Below, one piece after another: positions 7,592-17,335 of a stretch of 64,000 bases of DNA. The notes under the pieces were generated by a model. It searched no databases. It was not told where the DNA came from and saw only the letters and a list, made by a program, of their open reading frames with translations. The translations under genes and the position numbers were made by a program. This stretch comes from Membranihabitans marinus (GTDB lineage: Bacteria; Bacteroidota; Bacteroidia; Chitinophagales; Saprospiraceae), in assembly GCF_019802045.1 (NCBI RefSeq), contig NZ_JAHVHU010000007.1, forward strand, positions 124,001-188,000. Reading direction: 5' to 3'. Position 1 is the first letter of the stretch. Every line of letters begins with the position of its first letter.

Positions 7592-9271
7592 CTATGACGC
7601 GTCCGTTTCAATAATCTCGGCGGCCCTTTGGGCAGCCCCTTCGATCGAGTCCGTGATGTTTTCAGGAGCCAACACCGCATAAATATCTCCTTTTTCCAAA
7701 TCTTCCATCACCTCCTTATTGACGCCGGAAAGAATAACCTTTGTATTGAGGCGGTTAAATTTGGTAATCATTTCTCTGAGTCGATACATACCGGTCGCAT
7801 CAATGAACAGAACATGACGCATCCTCAGTATCAACACCCGAGGCCGATCGCTGAGTCGACTAATCGTATCCTGAAAAGCCTGCGCGGCCCCAAAAAACAG
7901 CGCACCATGAATTTCATACATTATCACCCCTTTGGGGAGGACGGGAATCTCATCTTCAAACAACACTTCAACGTGTTCATCCTGGTCTTGGCTCAAGTTT
8001 CCCAGGTGTCTAACCGTTGTCGTATCACTCACCCGCTTCATCAATACAAAGCTGGATAGCACGACTCCTACCTCAATAGCAATGATCAGGTCAAATACGA
8101 CGGTGAGAAAAAAAGTAACCAACAAGATCATGACATCGGACTTATTCCCTTTGAGCAGAGACACGAATTGGCGCCATTCACTCATATGATAAGCCACCAC
8201 GATGAGGATTCCTGCCAGACAAGCCATAGGAATCAGCTTAGCCAGTGGTGCCAAAGCCAGCATAATGATGAGCAAGACCACGGCATGGACGATACCGGCT
8301 ACTGGTGTGCGTCCCCCATTTTTTACGTTCGTAGCTGTTCTGGCAATAGCACCCGTGGCGGGTATTCCTCCGAACATGGAAGAAAAGCAATTAGCTACCC
8401 CTTGGCCGACGAGCTCTGCATTGGATCGGTGTCGACCACCGATCATACCGTCACTAACCACGGCAGAGAGTAAGGATTCTATCCCGCCCAGTAAAGCAAT
8501 CGCAAAAGCAGGTTGGATCAACTTTTGAATGGTTGCAAAATCAACTTGGGGAATAGTGGGCATTGAAAGTTTATTGGGTATTTCTCCAAAAGAAGATTCG
8601 ATAGTCTCCACCGGCATTTCAAAGAAGAGGACCAGAACCGTACTTAACACTATGGCCACAATGGAACCCGGTATTTTACTGCTGATTTTGTGAAAGTTCA
8701 GGGAGATGACAATAGTCCCCAAAGCGATGATGACCGCCACCCAGTTTATATGGCCAAAATGAAGCGCATAAAGCTTCCATTTCTCTATAAAATCCGCAGG
8801 AACTGAATCAATGGGAAAACCAAAAAAATCTTTAATCTGTGACGAGAAAATGATAACCGCAATACCACTGGTAAACCCTACAATTAAGGGATGAGGAATA
8901 AACTTCATCAGATTTCCTAACCGGGCGAGACCCATCCCGATCAATATAATTCCAGCCATAAAAGTGGCAATGATTAATCCATCCACACCAAACTCCTGCA
9001 CGATCGCATATACGATCACAATAAACGCACCGGTCGGACCACCAATCTGAACACGACTCCCTCCCAACACAGAGACCAGCAGACCTGCAACGATAGCTGT
9101 AATCAACCCCTTATCAGGCGAAACACCGGATGCAATCGCAAAAGCAATAGCCAACGGCAAGGCCACTATGCCGACGATAACGCCGGCAATGACATCTTTT
9201 CGCAGTTGCTCCTTGGAAATTCCTTCCTTCAGAATAGAGAAAAACTTGGGTGTAAAAGGTGAATCTTTCAT
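7592..9271 (-). CDS. SulP family inorganic anion transporter with STAS domain
   Basis: Membrane transporter of the SLC26/SulP family, moving sulfate, bicarbonate or related anions. The N-terminal about 420 residues carry many membrane segments with the family pattern VAGVIVGIVALPLAIAFAIA and GLLVSVLGGSRVQIGGPTGA. A cytoplasmic STAS domain follows at about 440-545 (VLILRMRHVLFIDATGMYRL). 559 residues is typical. The gene ends 92 bp before the TroA-like start and begins 138 bp after the efflux pump gene stops; no functional link to either is evident. Substrate cannot be read from the sequence. Confidence 0.93.
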   Translation of the reverse strand: MKDSPFTPKFFSILKEGISKEQLRKDVIAGVIVGIVALPLAIAFAIASGVSPDKGLITAIVAGLLVSVLGGSRVQIGGPTGAFIVIVYAIVQEFGVDGLIIATFMAGIILIGMGLARLGNLMKFIPHPLIVGFTSGIAVIIFSSQIKDFFGFPIDSVPADFIEKWKLYALHFGHINWVAVIIALGTIVISLNFHKISSKIPGSIVAIVLSTVLVLFFEMPVETIESSFGEIPNKLSMPTIPQVDFATIQKLIQPAFAIALLGGIESLLSAVVSDGMIGGRHRSNAELVGQGVANCFSSMFGGIPATGAIARTATNVKNGGRTPVAGIVHAVVLLIIMLALAPLAKLIPMACLAGILIVVAYHMSEWRQFVSLLKGNKSDVMILLVTFFLTVVFDLIIAIEVGVVLSSFVLMKRVSDTTTVRHLGNLSQDQDEHVEVLFEDEIPVLPKGVIMYEIHGALFFGAAQAFQDTISRLSDRPRVLILRMRHVLFIDATGMYRLREMITKFNRLNTKVILSGVNKEVMEDLEKGDIYAVLAPENITDSIEGAAQRAAEIIETDAS

Positions 9272-9409
9272 ACAGTATCAGGTCATCTTAGAATACATAT
9301 AAAACCCGGCCTTATGCCATGTGTCCGGCTACGAATCCTCTAAGATATACATAAATTCAGCCAATATCCACCCTTGATCCATCCCTATATAATGAAATTC
9401 TGGATAATT

Positions 9410-12400
9410 TTAAGCCTCCTGAACGGGCCGCGCTTTGGTCTTACCGCGATCAGACTTTTTATACGCCCAATAAAACACCTGGGGCAAGACCGTGAGGGAC
9501 AAGATCATACATATCAGCAATCCACCCACGATCATAATAGCCAGCGGTTTTTGTATCTCCGATCCCATCCCTGTAGAAAGTGCAGCAGGCAGCAAACCGG
9601 TGGATCCCATGAGTGCAATCATCACGATCGGACGGATCCGACTGTAAACTCCGCTCGAGATAGCTTCGCGCAGGTTCATTTTTCGCATATTCTCCTTCAT
9701 CACAGCAATCAGAATGATACTGTTTATGGTATTTACGCCAAAAAGAATGATAAACCCAATCCCTGCCGATATACCAAAAATGGTTTGCGTCACCCACAGG
9801 GAGATGAATCCCCCGACAAAAGCATATGGTATCGTGCTCGCTGCAATCAATGTATCCTTTACCGTCCCAAAATTGAAATACAGTAAAAATAAAATCAACA
9901 ACAATACGGCGGGCACAATCAAAGCTAACTGTTTACTGGCGCGTTCTTTGCTTTCAAACTCGCCGGCCCACACGATTTCATTTCTTGCCGGAATATTCAC
10001 TTTTTCTTCTACGTTCTTTTTTGCTTCGGCTATAGTACTGCCCAAATCCCTTCCTTCTATGCTAAATCCTACAGCGATATAGCGGCTGCTTCCTTCCCGG
10101 TATATAAACGCCGGTCCGGTCAGATAACTGATGGTTGCAAGTTCTTTCAGGGGTATTTTCTGACCAGCAGCAGTCGGAATCAGTATATTACCGATTTTTT
10201 CATCGGTATCCCGGTATTCCTTTTCAAACCGCAACCGCACATCAAACATGCGTTCTCCTTCATAAAATGAGGTCGCCGCCCGTCCACCGATCGCCATTTC
10301 AACCACGGCCTGAGCATCCGCAATATCCACACCATATCGAGCCAACTTGTTATCATGCAACTGGATGCGAAGTTCGGGCAAGCCAATATTACGATACACG
10401 TTGAGGTCTTCGATGCCTTCAACGTCTTTGATGGCATCCGCCACCTGATCAGCATATTCTTCCAACTGAAAAAGATCTTCACCAAAAATCTTCACCACCA
10501 GTGAGCTCTTCACTCCCGCCACATATTCCTCCACGTTATCCTGTATGGGTTGACTAAATCCAAAGGCTATACCCGGATAAGCTTGCAGCACCATACGCAT
10601 CTCTTCGACAAGTTCATCCTTGTGAACTTTTCTGCTCCACTCCTTTTCCGGATGCAGCTGAATATGAAATTCGATATTGAAAAACCCCGTGGGGTCGGTG
10701 CCGTCATTTGGTCGTCCCACCTGGTTCAGAACGAACTTCACTTCATCAAATTCCCGTAACTTAGCTTTCATCTCCCGGGCAAGGCGGGTTGACTCATCAA
10801 GATTAACACTATTGGGTAAAGTCGCTCGCACATACAAAGCGCCTTCATTGAGTTTGGGAATAAATTCCGACCCGTAAAATGCAAAACTGGCCATAGATAC
10901 AGCCAACAGTGCTATGAATCCAAAAATAGTCACTTTTCGACGACGACTGCTCAGTAAAAAAAGATTAAAAAGTGACTTTTTGAAAAACCTCGAAACAACG
11001 TTTTCTCGCTCTACCACATTCTTTCTTAACATAACTTTGCACAGAGCGGGTACATAAGTAATGCTAAGAATCAAGGATCCCAGCAACGCGTATGCCAGCG
11101 TAAACGCCAACGGTGAAAACATTTTCCCTTCTACCTTCTGAAAGGAAAAAATAGGCATCAATGCCACTATTAAAATAATCTGCGCAAAGACAATATAAGT
11201 AGCCACACTACCTGCACTCCTTTTAATGATCCCCATTTTACTGATCCGGTTGAACCGTTTCATTCCAAGGTGACGGGCTTTACGGTCGAGCGCCACAAAA
11301 ACCGACTCAACAACAACCAGGGTCCCCTCCAGCAAAAGACCGAAATCGATGGCACCCATTGAGATCAGGTTCGCTGACAATCCCTGAACCCGAAGCATGA
11401 CAATCGCAAAAAGGAACGATAGCGGTATGACTGAAGCTACGATGATGGTCGTCCGCCAGTTAAAGAGAAAAACAAATACAATGATGGACACCAACAATAT
11501 CCCTTCCACGATATTGGTCGACACCGTATTTACGGTTGCATCCACCAGCTCGGTACGATCAATGAAGGGCTCAATCTGTATATCTTCGGGCAAGATCCGG
11601 TCATTGAGGTCGATGATTTTTTCTTTGAGCCGGTAGATCACTTCGTCGGGGTTTTCTCCCCGGAGCATCACAACTATACCCTGCACGACATCTTCATCGT
11701 CCTGGAGTCCGACCACACCCAGGCGTGGCTTCGCTGAAATCTCAACCTGAGCCACATGCTTTACCAAGATGGGGGTCGTACCTCGCACTTCGATCAGAAT
11801 ATTCTCGATATCTGCCACACTTTCAAGCAAACCTACTCCTCGTACGACATAAGCCTGGCTGCCTCTTTCGATAATATCTCCACCCACGTTAATATTTGTT
11901 TTTGATACAGCCTCAAAAACTTCCAGGGGCGACAGGTTATAGTTCGCCAATTCGGTGGGGTTGATTTTTATTTCATAGATTTTTTCTTCCCCCCCAAAAC
12001 TGACAACATCGGCGACACCTGGTACCGACACCAGTTCCCGCTCAATCACCCAATCATGGATAGCAGTGAGCTCTTTAATGGGTCGATCACTTTTCAACAC
12101 GTATCGGAATATTTCACCGGTAGCTCCATAGGGTGGCTCAATGGTGGCATCTGCACCGTCCGGCAAATCAACCCCCTGCAGCCGGTTGGCAGCATACTGC
12201 TGAGCATAAAAGTCTTCCACATCGTCATCGAAAATCACGGTAACCACAGAGAGCCCAAACAATGAAATGGATCGTACATCGGACTTCTTAGGAATGGTAT
12301 TCATTTCCTTCATTAGCGGAAGCGTCACAAATTTTTCGACTTCTTCAGCACTTCTTCCCGGCCACTGCGTTATTATTCGGGCCCGGGTGTTTGTCACATC

Positions 12401-12529
12401 CGGAAAAGCTTCAATCGGGGTGTTCACATAGCTCACGATACCTGCCACCACCAAAAGGAAAGTCAGGAAAAAAACAATGATGGAATTTTTTAATGAGAAC
12501 GCTACTATTCCCTGCACAAATTTTTTCAT
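9410..12529 (-). CDS. CzcA/CusA family heavy-metal efflux RND permease
   Basis: Inner-membrane pump of a tripartite metal exporter; expels divalent or monovalent metal using the proton gradient. 1039 residues, twelve membrane segments and two large periplasmic loops as in the HME-RND family. N-terminus FSLKNSIIVFFLTFLLVVAG with TPIEAFPDVTNTRARIITQW is diagnostic. The TM4 motif reads AIDFGLLLEGTLVVVES: the DFG aspartate of Czc-type pumps is kept, the second acidic residue is Glu rather than Asp, and the last acidic residue is followed by Ser. This points to a Zn/Co/Cd-type rather than Cu/Ag-type pump. Its start overlaps the adaptor stop by 4 bp; last gene of the efflux operon. Confidence 0.94.
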   Translation of the reverse strand: MKKFVQGIVAFSLKNSIIVFFLTFLLVVAGIVSYVNTPIEAFPDVTNTRARIITQWPGRSAEEVEKFVTLPLMKEMNTIPKKSDVRSISLFGLSVVTVIFDDDVEDFYAQQYAANRLQGVDLPDGADATIEPPYGATGEIFRYVLKSDRPIKELTAIHDWVIERELVSVPGVADVVSFGGEEKIYEIKINPTELANYNLSPLEVFEAVSKTNINVGGDIIERGSQAYVVRGVGLLESVADIENILIEVRGTTPILVKHVAQVEISAKPRLGVVGLQDDEDVVQGIVVMLRGENPDEVIYRLKEKIIDLNDRILPEDIQIEPFIDRTELVDATVNTVSTNIVEGILLVSIIVFVFLFNWRTTIIVASVIPLSFLFAIVMLRVQGLSANLISMGAIDFGLLLEGTLVVVESVFVALDRKARHLGMKRFNRISKMGIIKRSAGSVATYIVFAQIILIVALMPIFSFQKVEGKMFSPLAFTLAYALLGSLILSITYVPALCKVMLRKNVVERENVVSRFFKKSLFNLFLLSSRRRKVTIFGFIALLAVSMASFAFYGSEFIPKLNEGALYVRATLPNSVNLDESTRLAREMKAKLREFDEVKFVLNQVGRPNDGTDPTGFFNIEFHIQLHPEKEWSRKVHKDELVEEMRMVLQAYPGIAFGFSQPIQDNVEEYVAGVKSSLVVKIFGEDLFQLEEYADQVADAIKDVEGIEDLNVYRNIGLPELRIQLHDNKLARYGVDIADAQAVVEMAIGGRAATSFYEGERMFDVRLRFEKEYRDTDEKIGNILIPTAAGQKIPLKELATISYLTGPAFIYREGSSRYIAVGFSIEGRDLGSTIAEAKKNVEEKVNIPARNEIVWAGEFESKERASKQLALIVPAVLLLILFLLYFNFGTVKDTLIAASTIPYAFVGGFISLWVTQTIFGISAGIGFIILFGVNTINSIILIAVMKENMRKMNLREAISSGVYSRIRPIVMIALMGSTGLLPAALSTGMGSEIQKPLAIMIVGGLLICMILSLTVLPQVFYWAYKKSDRGKTKARPVQEA

Positions 12530-13626
12530 TTCGACAAATTGTTAATCTGTTCGTAAACCAGTAAATGGTTCCGGGTAATGATGCTTTCATGTTCTTCCAG
12601 GCCTTTTGAAATAAAAGTGGTTCCATTGTTGGATGATAGGACGTCCACTTCCCTGATTTCCATATCACAATCACTACGGTGCACTACAACAAAATCTTTA
12701 TTGTGATCAAATACCATCGACGAAGTAGGTATTCCAACTGCTTCCATCTTTCTGTCCTTGAGAGCAATCACATCAACCAGCATTCCCGGTTTCAATATAA
12801 GATCTCCGTTTCTCATCACAATCCGGGCTTTTAATACTTTTGCTTCGCTGTCCAGAATTTGGGAAACAGCACCGATGGTCCCGTGGAAGATGGTGTCTGG
12901 ATAAGAGAGTGTGGCAACATCTACTTTCATTCCATTTTCAATGTGCCGTACATTTGTAGCGTATATATCGACCATGACCCATACTTCACTCAAATCAGAA
13001 ATGGTAAACAGCACCCCGCCATCGGCTGATATCCGGGTTCCGGGAACGAGGTCTTTTCCAATCACAATGCCTGAAGAAGGTGCCTTAATCTGAAAAACAT
13101 CCCCATTTTCACTGGCACTGAACAGATCAAGATGGGCCTTCACCTTTTGCTGGTCTGATCTGTAAATTGCCACATCGCCTTCCGCTTCCATCAGATCTTT
13201 TGCGGTAGCAATTCCATCCTCATACATGGATTGGACCGACTCCAGTTTTTTTTCAGCAACTTGTAACCGGGCATTAAGACTGTTCAATTCAGCCTGTAGA
13301 GTACTCAGTTCGGCACTCTTCAATTCCACCAACACCTGCCCTTTTCTCACCCGGTCACCTAATGAAAAATAGGTTTTGGTTACCACACCACCAACCAGGC
13401 TGACAAATTGAATTACGTTGTCGGGGTTAGCTTCTACGACACCGGTCAATGGGATGCCTTCTGTAACCGGTTGCAAGACCACCTGCTTCAATTCAACCCT
13501 ATCCTTAAACGACTCATCCAGGCAATAAACTAGCTTTTCGACCGGTTGATCCGGGGTCTGTTCCTCACATGCCAGGATGAGCAGTCCTCCTGTTCCTAAC
13601 AAAATCCACAGCAGAAATTCTCTCAT
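12526..13626 (-). CDS. Efflux RND periplasmic adaptor lipoprotein (CzcB/CusB-like)
   Basis: Membrane-fusion protein linking the RND pump to the outer-membrane channel. Lipoprotein signal MREFLLWILLGTGGLLILAC. Order of domains: membrane-proximal/barrel-sandwich half (about 45-100, LVGGVVTKTYFSLGDRVRKG), a coiled-coil hairpin (about 105-165, LSTLQAELNSLNARLQVAEK), second lipoyl half (IKAPSSGIVIGKDLVPGTRI), beta-barrel and C-terminal domain. 366 residues is normal. Lies between the TolC-like and CzcA-like genes with a 4-bp overlap downstream. Confidence 0.93.
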   Translation of the reverse strand: MREFLLWILLGTGGLLILACEEQTPDQPVEKLVYCLDESFKDRVELKQVVLQPVTEGIPLTGVVEANPDNVIQFVSLVGGVVTKTYFSLGDRVRKGQVLVELKSAELSTLQAELNSLNARLQVAEKKLESVQSMYEDGIATAKDLMEAEGDVAIYRSDQQKVKAHLDLFSASENGDVFQIKAPSSGIVIGKDLVPGTRISADGGVLFTISDLSEVWVMVDIYATNVRHIENGMKVDVATLSYPDTIFHGTIGAVSQILDSEAKVLKARIVMRNGDLILKPGMLVDVIALKDRKMEAVGIPTSSMVFDHNKDFVVVHRSDCDMEIREVDVLSSNNGTTFISKGLEEHESIITRNHLLVYEQINNLSK

Positions 13627-13676
13627 TATCTTATTCTTTTATACGTATTAATTGAGTTCTGTTTTATCAAAGATTT

Positions 13677-14978
13677 TTATTGGATAACATCTACTCCGAC
13701 GAGGTAGTTAAGTTCTTCCACCCGTTCTATGATTGCATGCCGGGCATCACGAAGGATTTTTTTGTTTTCGAGGTAAGCATCCAGAAAATCCAAATATTCC
13801 AGCAGGGTAATATTTCGATTTAGAAAATTTCGGGTATAACCATCCAGAGTCGCATCCAGTGCTTCATCAAAATCCGGGTCTATGTCGGTATAAAAATCAA
13901 TGGACTGCTGAAGATTATGATATGCGAGCACGACCTCATTCTCCAGGGACAATTCTTTTTGCCGAACATGCAGCTTGGATTGTTCTATGCCAATTCGAGC
14001 CTGCTGGATGTTTCCCTGGTTGCGATCAAACACCGGAATATCCATGGCTACTCCAAAGCCAAAAAAATTGTACATAAAGTTCCCTCCCCGATCGTATCCC
14101 ATCTTAAGTGTGACGTCTGGCACTCGCAGGGCCTGCTCATAGTCCAGTTTTCTTTTTTGATAAGCCATATCCAGCTGTGCCAATCTGAAATCTGGTCGAA
14201 ACTCCTTTGCCTGAGTGATGAGTTCACTCAAATCCACCGCACCCACGGGCTGTTCATTATTTAAGTATCTTTCCGGCTCGATGGTCAGCTGCACGGATGC
14301 AGGCAATCGCATCATCATCTTCAATTCCTTCTTGATTTTCTCTGTTTCTATTCCCAGGTCATTCTTGCCTTTTCCAATTTCAAGTTCCAATGCTTTCAAC
14401 CGGACATATTCCCCTTTTGTCACATGGCCTTTCTCAACTTGTCGATGATATGACTGGGTTAGTTGCTTAACAGAGTTCAGCTGGTTCTGATAGGCTTCAG
14501 CGGTCAGACGCAGGTAGTGCAGACGTGTTAGAAGGCTCCGAAATTCATATTTTAAATTCCGTAAAAGATTCTCAAAAAACTCGCGTGACTGTTCCACTGA
14601 GACTGATTCGAGCGCCGCTAATTTCTTTCGTTTTCCTGCGGTCATCACCAGTTGCTCAACCGAAAAACCAAACTGTTGGTTTTGACCTAACCTTCCTCCA
14701 TTGAAACCTTGTAACTCATCACCAAAAACGGCCAACTGTCGCTTTGTCGCCCACAGATTAACTTCATCTATTTCTAACGCAGGATTGGGCCATAGTCTGG
14801 CCTGGACCACCCGAGCTTCCGCTTGAGAAATATTCAGTCGCTCGGCCATAAGGAGCAAATTCTCCTTTAGAAAAAGCGCTTCACTTTCGCTGTGATTCAA
14901 TACCAATGTATCCTGCGCAGTTAAAGAAGCGGAATACATAATCAATAATAGAGATGCTGCCAACTTTACTAATGACAT
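13677..14978 (-). CDS. TolC family outer-membrane efflux protein (CzcC/CusC-like)
   Basis: Outer-membrane channel of the tripartite metal exporter. Signal peptide MSLVKLAASLLLIMYSASLTA then AQDT. Long alpha-helical stretches with the OEP repeat pattern (ARVVQARLWPNPALEIDEVN in the first half and a matching FRLAQLDMAYQKRKLDYEQA in the second), NRNQGNIQQARIG before the second coiled coil. 433 residues fits CzcC-like members. First gene of the efflux operon; three TTAAGC-type repeats lie 45-82 bp upstream of its start, suggesting direct control by the adjacent two-component system. Confidence 0.92.
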   Translation of the reverse strand: MSLVKLAASLLLIMYSASLTAQDTLVLNHSESEALFLKENLLLMAERLNISQAEARVVQARLWPNPALEIDEVNLWATKRQLAVFGDELQGFNGGRLGQNQQFGFSVEQLVMTAGKRKKLAALESVSVEQSREFFENLLRNLKYEFRSLLTRLHYLRLTAEAYQNQLNSVKQLTQSYHRQVEKGHVTKGEYVRLKALELEIGKGKNDLGIETEKIKKELKMMMRLPASVQLTIEPERYLNNEQPVGAVDLSELITQAKEFRPDFRLAQLDMAYQKRKLDYEQALRVPDVTLKMGYDRGGNFMYNFFGFGVAMDIPVFDRNQGNIQQARIGIEQSKLHVRQKELSLENEVVLAYHNLQQSIDFYTDIDPDFDEALDATLDGYTRNFLNRNITLLEYLDFLDAYLENKKILRDARHAIIERVEELNYLVGVDVIQ

Positions 14979-15022
14979 AGATTAACTATTGTGCTTATGA
15001 GACACAAAAGTCACTACAACGA

Positions 15023-15060
15023 CCTTAAAATTGGCTTAATATGGATAAATTTTAGCTTAA
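15023..15060 (-). promoter_or_regulatory. Candidate response-regulator binding site of the efflux operon
   Basis: On the minus strand three near-identical hexamers occur in the same orientation: TTAAGC (15060-15055), TTAAGC (15039-15034) and TTAAGG (15028-15023). Start-to-start distances are 21 and 11 bp, i.e. two and one helical turns, as expected for head-to-tail binding of OmpR/PhoB-family regulators. The array ends 44 bp upstream of the TolC-like start codon and would overlap a -33 region if the CTTTTG at 15010-15005 is part of the -7 element. The regulator gene is next upstream. Seen in sequence; function inferred. Confidence 0.55.
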
Positions 15061-15201
15061 CCCGCGTTATTCACCCCGTCAATCTATTGCAATGCATAAT
15101 ATGCAGTACATCAATGGCTGGATTCCAAAATTGGCATATTACATAGCCCCATTTTGGGTGGTGTTGAACTTTGGCGGGTTAAATGCTCCTGGTTTGAACC
15201 C

Positions 15202-16566
15202 TCAAAGGAACTGAACTTTAAACACATTGAGATCATTCGCAGGATTGGAATAGCTTATCGTCCCCTGGTGGTAATCCATAATCTTTTTAGCCAGAACCAG
15301 TCCCAGTCCAAACCCAACCTTTCCTTCACTGTTGCGCCCCCGAAAGGAATGTTTAAATAGGTGAGGCACCTCTTCCGGCGTGACGGGAGGGCCGATATTG
15401 GAAATGGAAATAAGGAGTCTTTTAGCTTGGGAACAATCAATAAGTAGTTGTGCATTGGGTTCACTTCCATAGCTGATGCAGTTGATCATAAGATTCTGAA
15501 ACGCTTGCTTGATGAGCATCTTGTTGGCCTGCAAGCTCAGCCGATTGTCATCAAACTTAAGTGGGAAAAAGTTAATATCAAACCGAAAGTGAGGATATAT
15601 CAATTGCAATTCCTGAACAATATCAAACAGAACCTCATCGATACGTACTTCCGAGGTATGGGTTTGTTCTCCGGATTCAAATTTGGAGATCTCCAGAAAA
15701 GTATTAATAATCTCTCCCAATGACTTGGTGTTTTTAATCTGAACATCCAGCACGGCTTTCATTTCATCAATATCTGCGTACGACTTGGTGCGTTCCAGTT
15801 CGGAAACCAGGACCGCCACGGGGGTCTTCAGCTCGTGGGAAATATGATGTATCGCATTTTTCTGAAAGGCAAAAGCTTCATGAGTTCTTTTCAACAGATC
15901 ATTGAACCGTTCGGTGAGGTGGTTCAGTTCAAAAGAAGAGGTGTCTGGTGTCAATAAAGAAATATTTTCACTAGCCAGGTCATACCGGTTCATGCGGTCT
16001 GCCAGTCGTTTAATCGGTTTTGAAATAATGTTGGACAGATAAAGCGACAACAAGATCACGATCACCGAAATGGCGACAAAAATCGCAATAATGACATTTC
16101 GCAAAAAATACAACTTGGAATAACCAAAAGCGTCCAATGCTTTACTAATGGCATAATACGACTTTCCGTCTCTTTCCCGATAAACTCCCACCAGATCATA
16201 GTCGCCTTCTTTGGTCTCTACCCATTGCCTGGCTGGGGACAGCTTCGTGAGTATACTGGTCGTCTGGTGAATGGGCAAGGAGTCCAGGCTGGAGAATATC
16301 AAATTCTTTTGGCTATCGAATATGAGTAATTTTTCATCATAAAAATCATGGATATCCTGCGCATCCAGCATAAGTGCAAGTTCTTCGCTCATCTCTTTGA
16401 ACTCCGCGATCAACCCAATGGTATATTCTATTTTTTTACTTTGAAGCTGCTGAAATTCTTCTTCCCGGTACTCAGAAAACAATACGTAAATAACGGTCAA
16501 AGAGATGGCGGACAGTACGATGACCGTGATCGAAAAATAAACAAGTATTTTGTTCCTTATTTTCAT
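15202..16566 (-). CDS. HAMP sensor histidine kinase (CusS/CzcS-like)
   Basis: Membrane sensor kinase of the two-component system next to the efflux operon. First membrane segment about 8-28 (ILVYFSITVIVLSAISLTVI), a periplasmic domain of about 140 residues, second segment about 170-195, HAMP linker, then HisKA with the phospho-accepting His244 in HHISHELKTP, and an HATPase domain with N-box FQNLMINCISYG and G-box GFGLGLVLAKKI. 454 residues. Its ATG overlaps the regulator gene stop by 4 bp. The periplasmic part presumably detects metal; no His/Met cluster is obvious, so the ligand is open. Confidence 0.93.
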   Translation of the reverse strand: MKIRNKILVYFSITVIVLSAISLTVIYVLFSEYREEEFQQLQSKKIEYTIGLIAEFKEMSEELALMLDAQDIHDFYDEKLLIFDSQKNLIFSSLDSLPIHQTTSILTKLSPARQWVETKEGDYDLVGVYRERDGKSYYAISKALDAFGYSKLYFLRNVIIAIFVAISVIVILLSLYLSNIISKPIKRLADRMNRYDLASENISLLTPDTSSFELNHLTERFNDLLKRTHEAFAFQKNAIHHISHELKTPVAVLVSELERTKSYADIDEMKAVLDVQIKNTKSLGEIINTFLEISKFESGEQTHTSEVRIDEVLFDIVQELQLIYPHFRFDINFFPLKFDDNRLSLQANKMLIKQAFQNLMINCISYGSEPNAQLLIDCSQAKRLLISISNIGPPVTPEEVPHLFKHSFRGRNSEGKVGFGLGLVLAKKIMDYHQGTISYSNPANDLNVFKVQFL

Positions 16567-17249
16567 TCTGTCTCAAGATAGTACCCGTAGCCGACTTTTG
16601 TTTTTATAATGTTTTTGCCAAATGGCTTATCAAGTTTGTTTCGTAAAAAATTTATGTACACCTCGACGATGTTGGTATTTGCCTCAAAAGAGCTTCCCCA
16701 TATTTCTTTAATGAGATCCTTTTTGGAGACGACTTCCCCCTTGTGCCTGCACAGCATCAGCAGTATCTGGTATTCCCGGGGAGTAAGTGCAATCTCTTCG
16801 TCTTGTCGAAAGACCTTTTTCTGACCGTCCTGAATAACGATATCATGGATTTTTATTGTTGAGTGTTGACCGGGTGCATGAATGTTATTCCGACTTCGCC
16901 GGGTTAAGGCATTTACTCTCATTATCAACTCCCGCATAAAAAAAGGTTTGGTCAGATAGTCATCTGCTCCACAGCCAAAACCCTTTACTTTATCTTCCAG
17001 TTCACCAAATGCTGTTAACATCAACACCGGAGTTACTGCATCGAATGACCTGAACTCGCGGCACAAATCAAACCCAGTCATGCCAGGCAGGTTTACATCC
17101 ATAATCACGCAGTCGAAAGTCGTTTTACGAAGGATTCGTTCTGCCAACAGACCGTCAAATACGACTTCTGTGACATGGTCTTCGCCCGAAAGTGCTTCGC
17201 TGATGTTTTTGTTCAGGGTCGGGTCATCCTCAATAATGAGAATCTTCAT
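16563..17249 (-). CDS. OmpR-family response regulator (CusR/CzcR-like)
   Basis: DNA-binding partner of the downstream kinase. Receiver domain residues 1-120 with acidic pair in IIEDDPT, phosphorylation site Asp51 in CVIMDVNLPG, Thr/Ser position in PVLMLTAFGE and Lys in DDYLTKPFFM. C-terminal winged helix (about 130-228) with LTPREYQILLMLCRHKGEVV and IWGSSFEANTNIVEVYINFL. 228 residues is standard. First gene of a two-gene regulator-kinase unit followed after 223 bp by the TolC-CusB-CzcA genes on the same strand, which it probably activates through the repeats at 15023-15060. Confidence 0.94.
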   Translation of the reverse strand: MKILIIEDDPTLNKNISEALSGEDHVTEVVFDGLLAERILRKTTFDCVIMDVNLPGMTGFDLCREFRSFDAVTPVLMLTAFGELEDKVKGFGCGADDYLTKPFFMRELIMRVNALTRRSRNNIHAPGQHSTIKIHDIVIQDGQKKVFRQDEEIALTPREYQILLMLCRHKGEVVSKKDLIKEIWGSSFEANTNIVEVYINFLRNKLDKPFGKNIIKTKVGYGYYLETE

Positions 17250-17335
17250 AATTGTAAAATAACCTGTGGTTAAGTAATGAGATAAAGTGTCGGAGCTCTG
17301 ATCGAAAGATAAAACTTCCAGCCTCCTTCTATATT

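Noticed and set aside
9374-9886. 170-codon plus-strand open frame
   Set aside because: Antisense to the 3' end of the CzcA-like gene; His/Arg/Gln-rich shadow translation.
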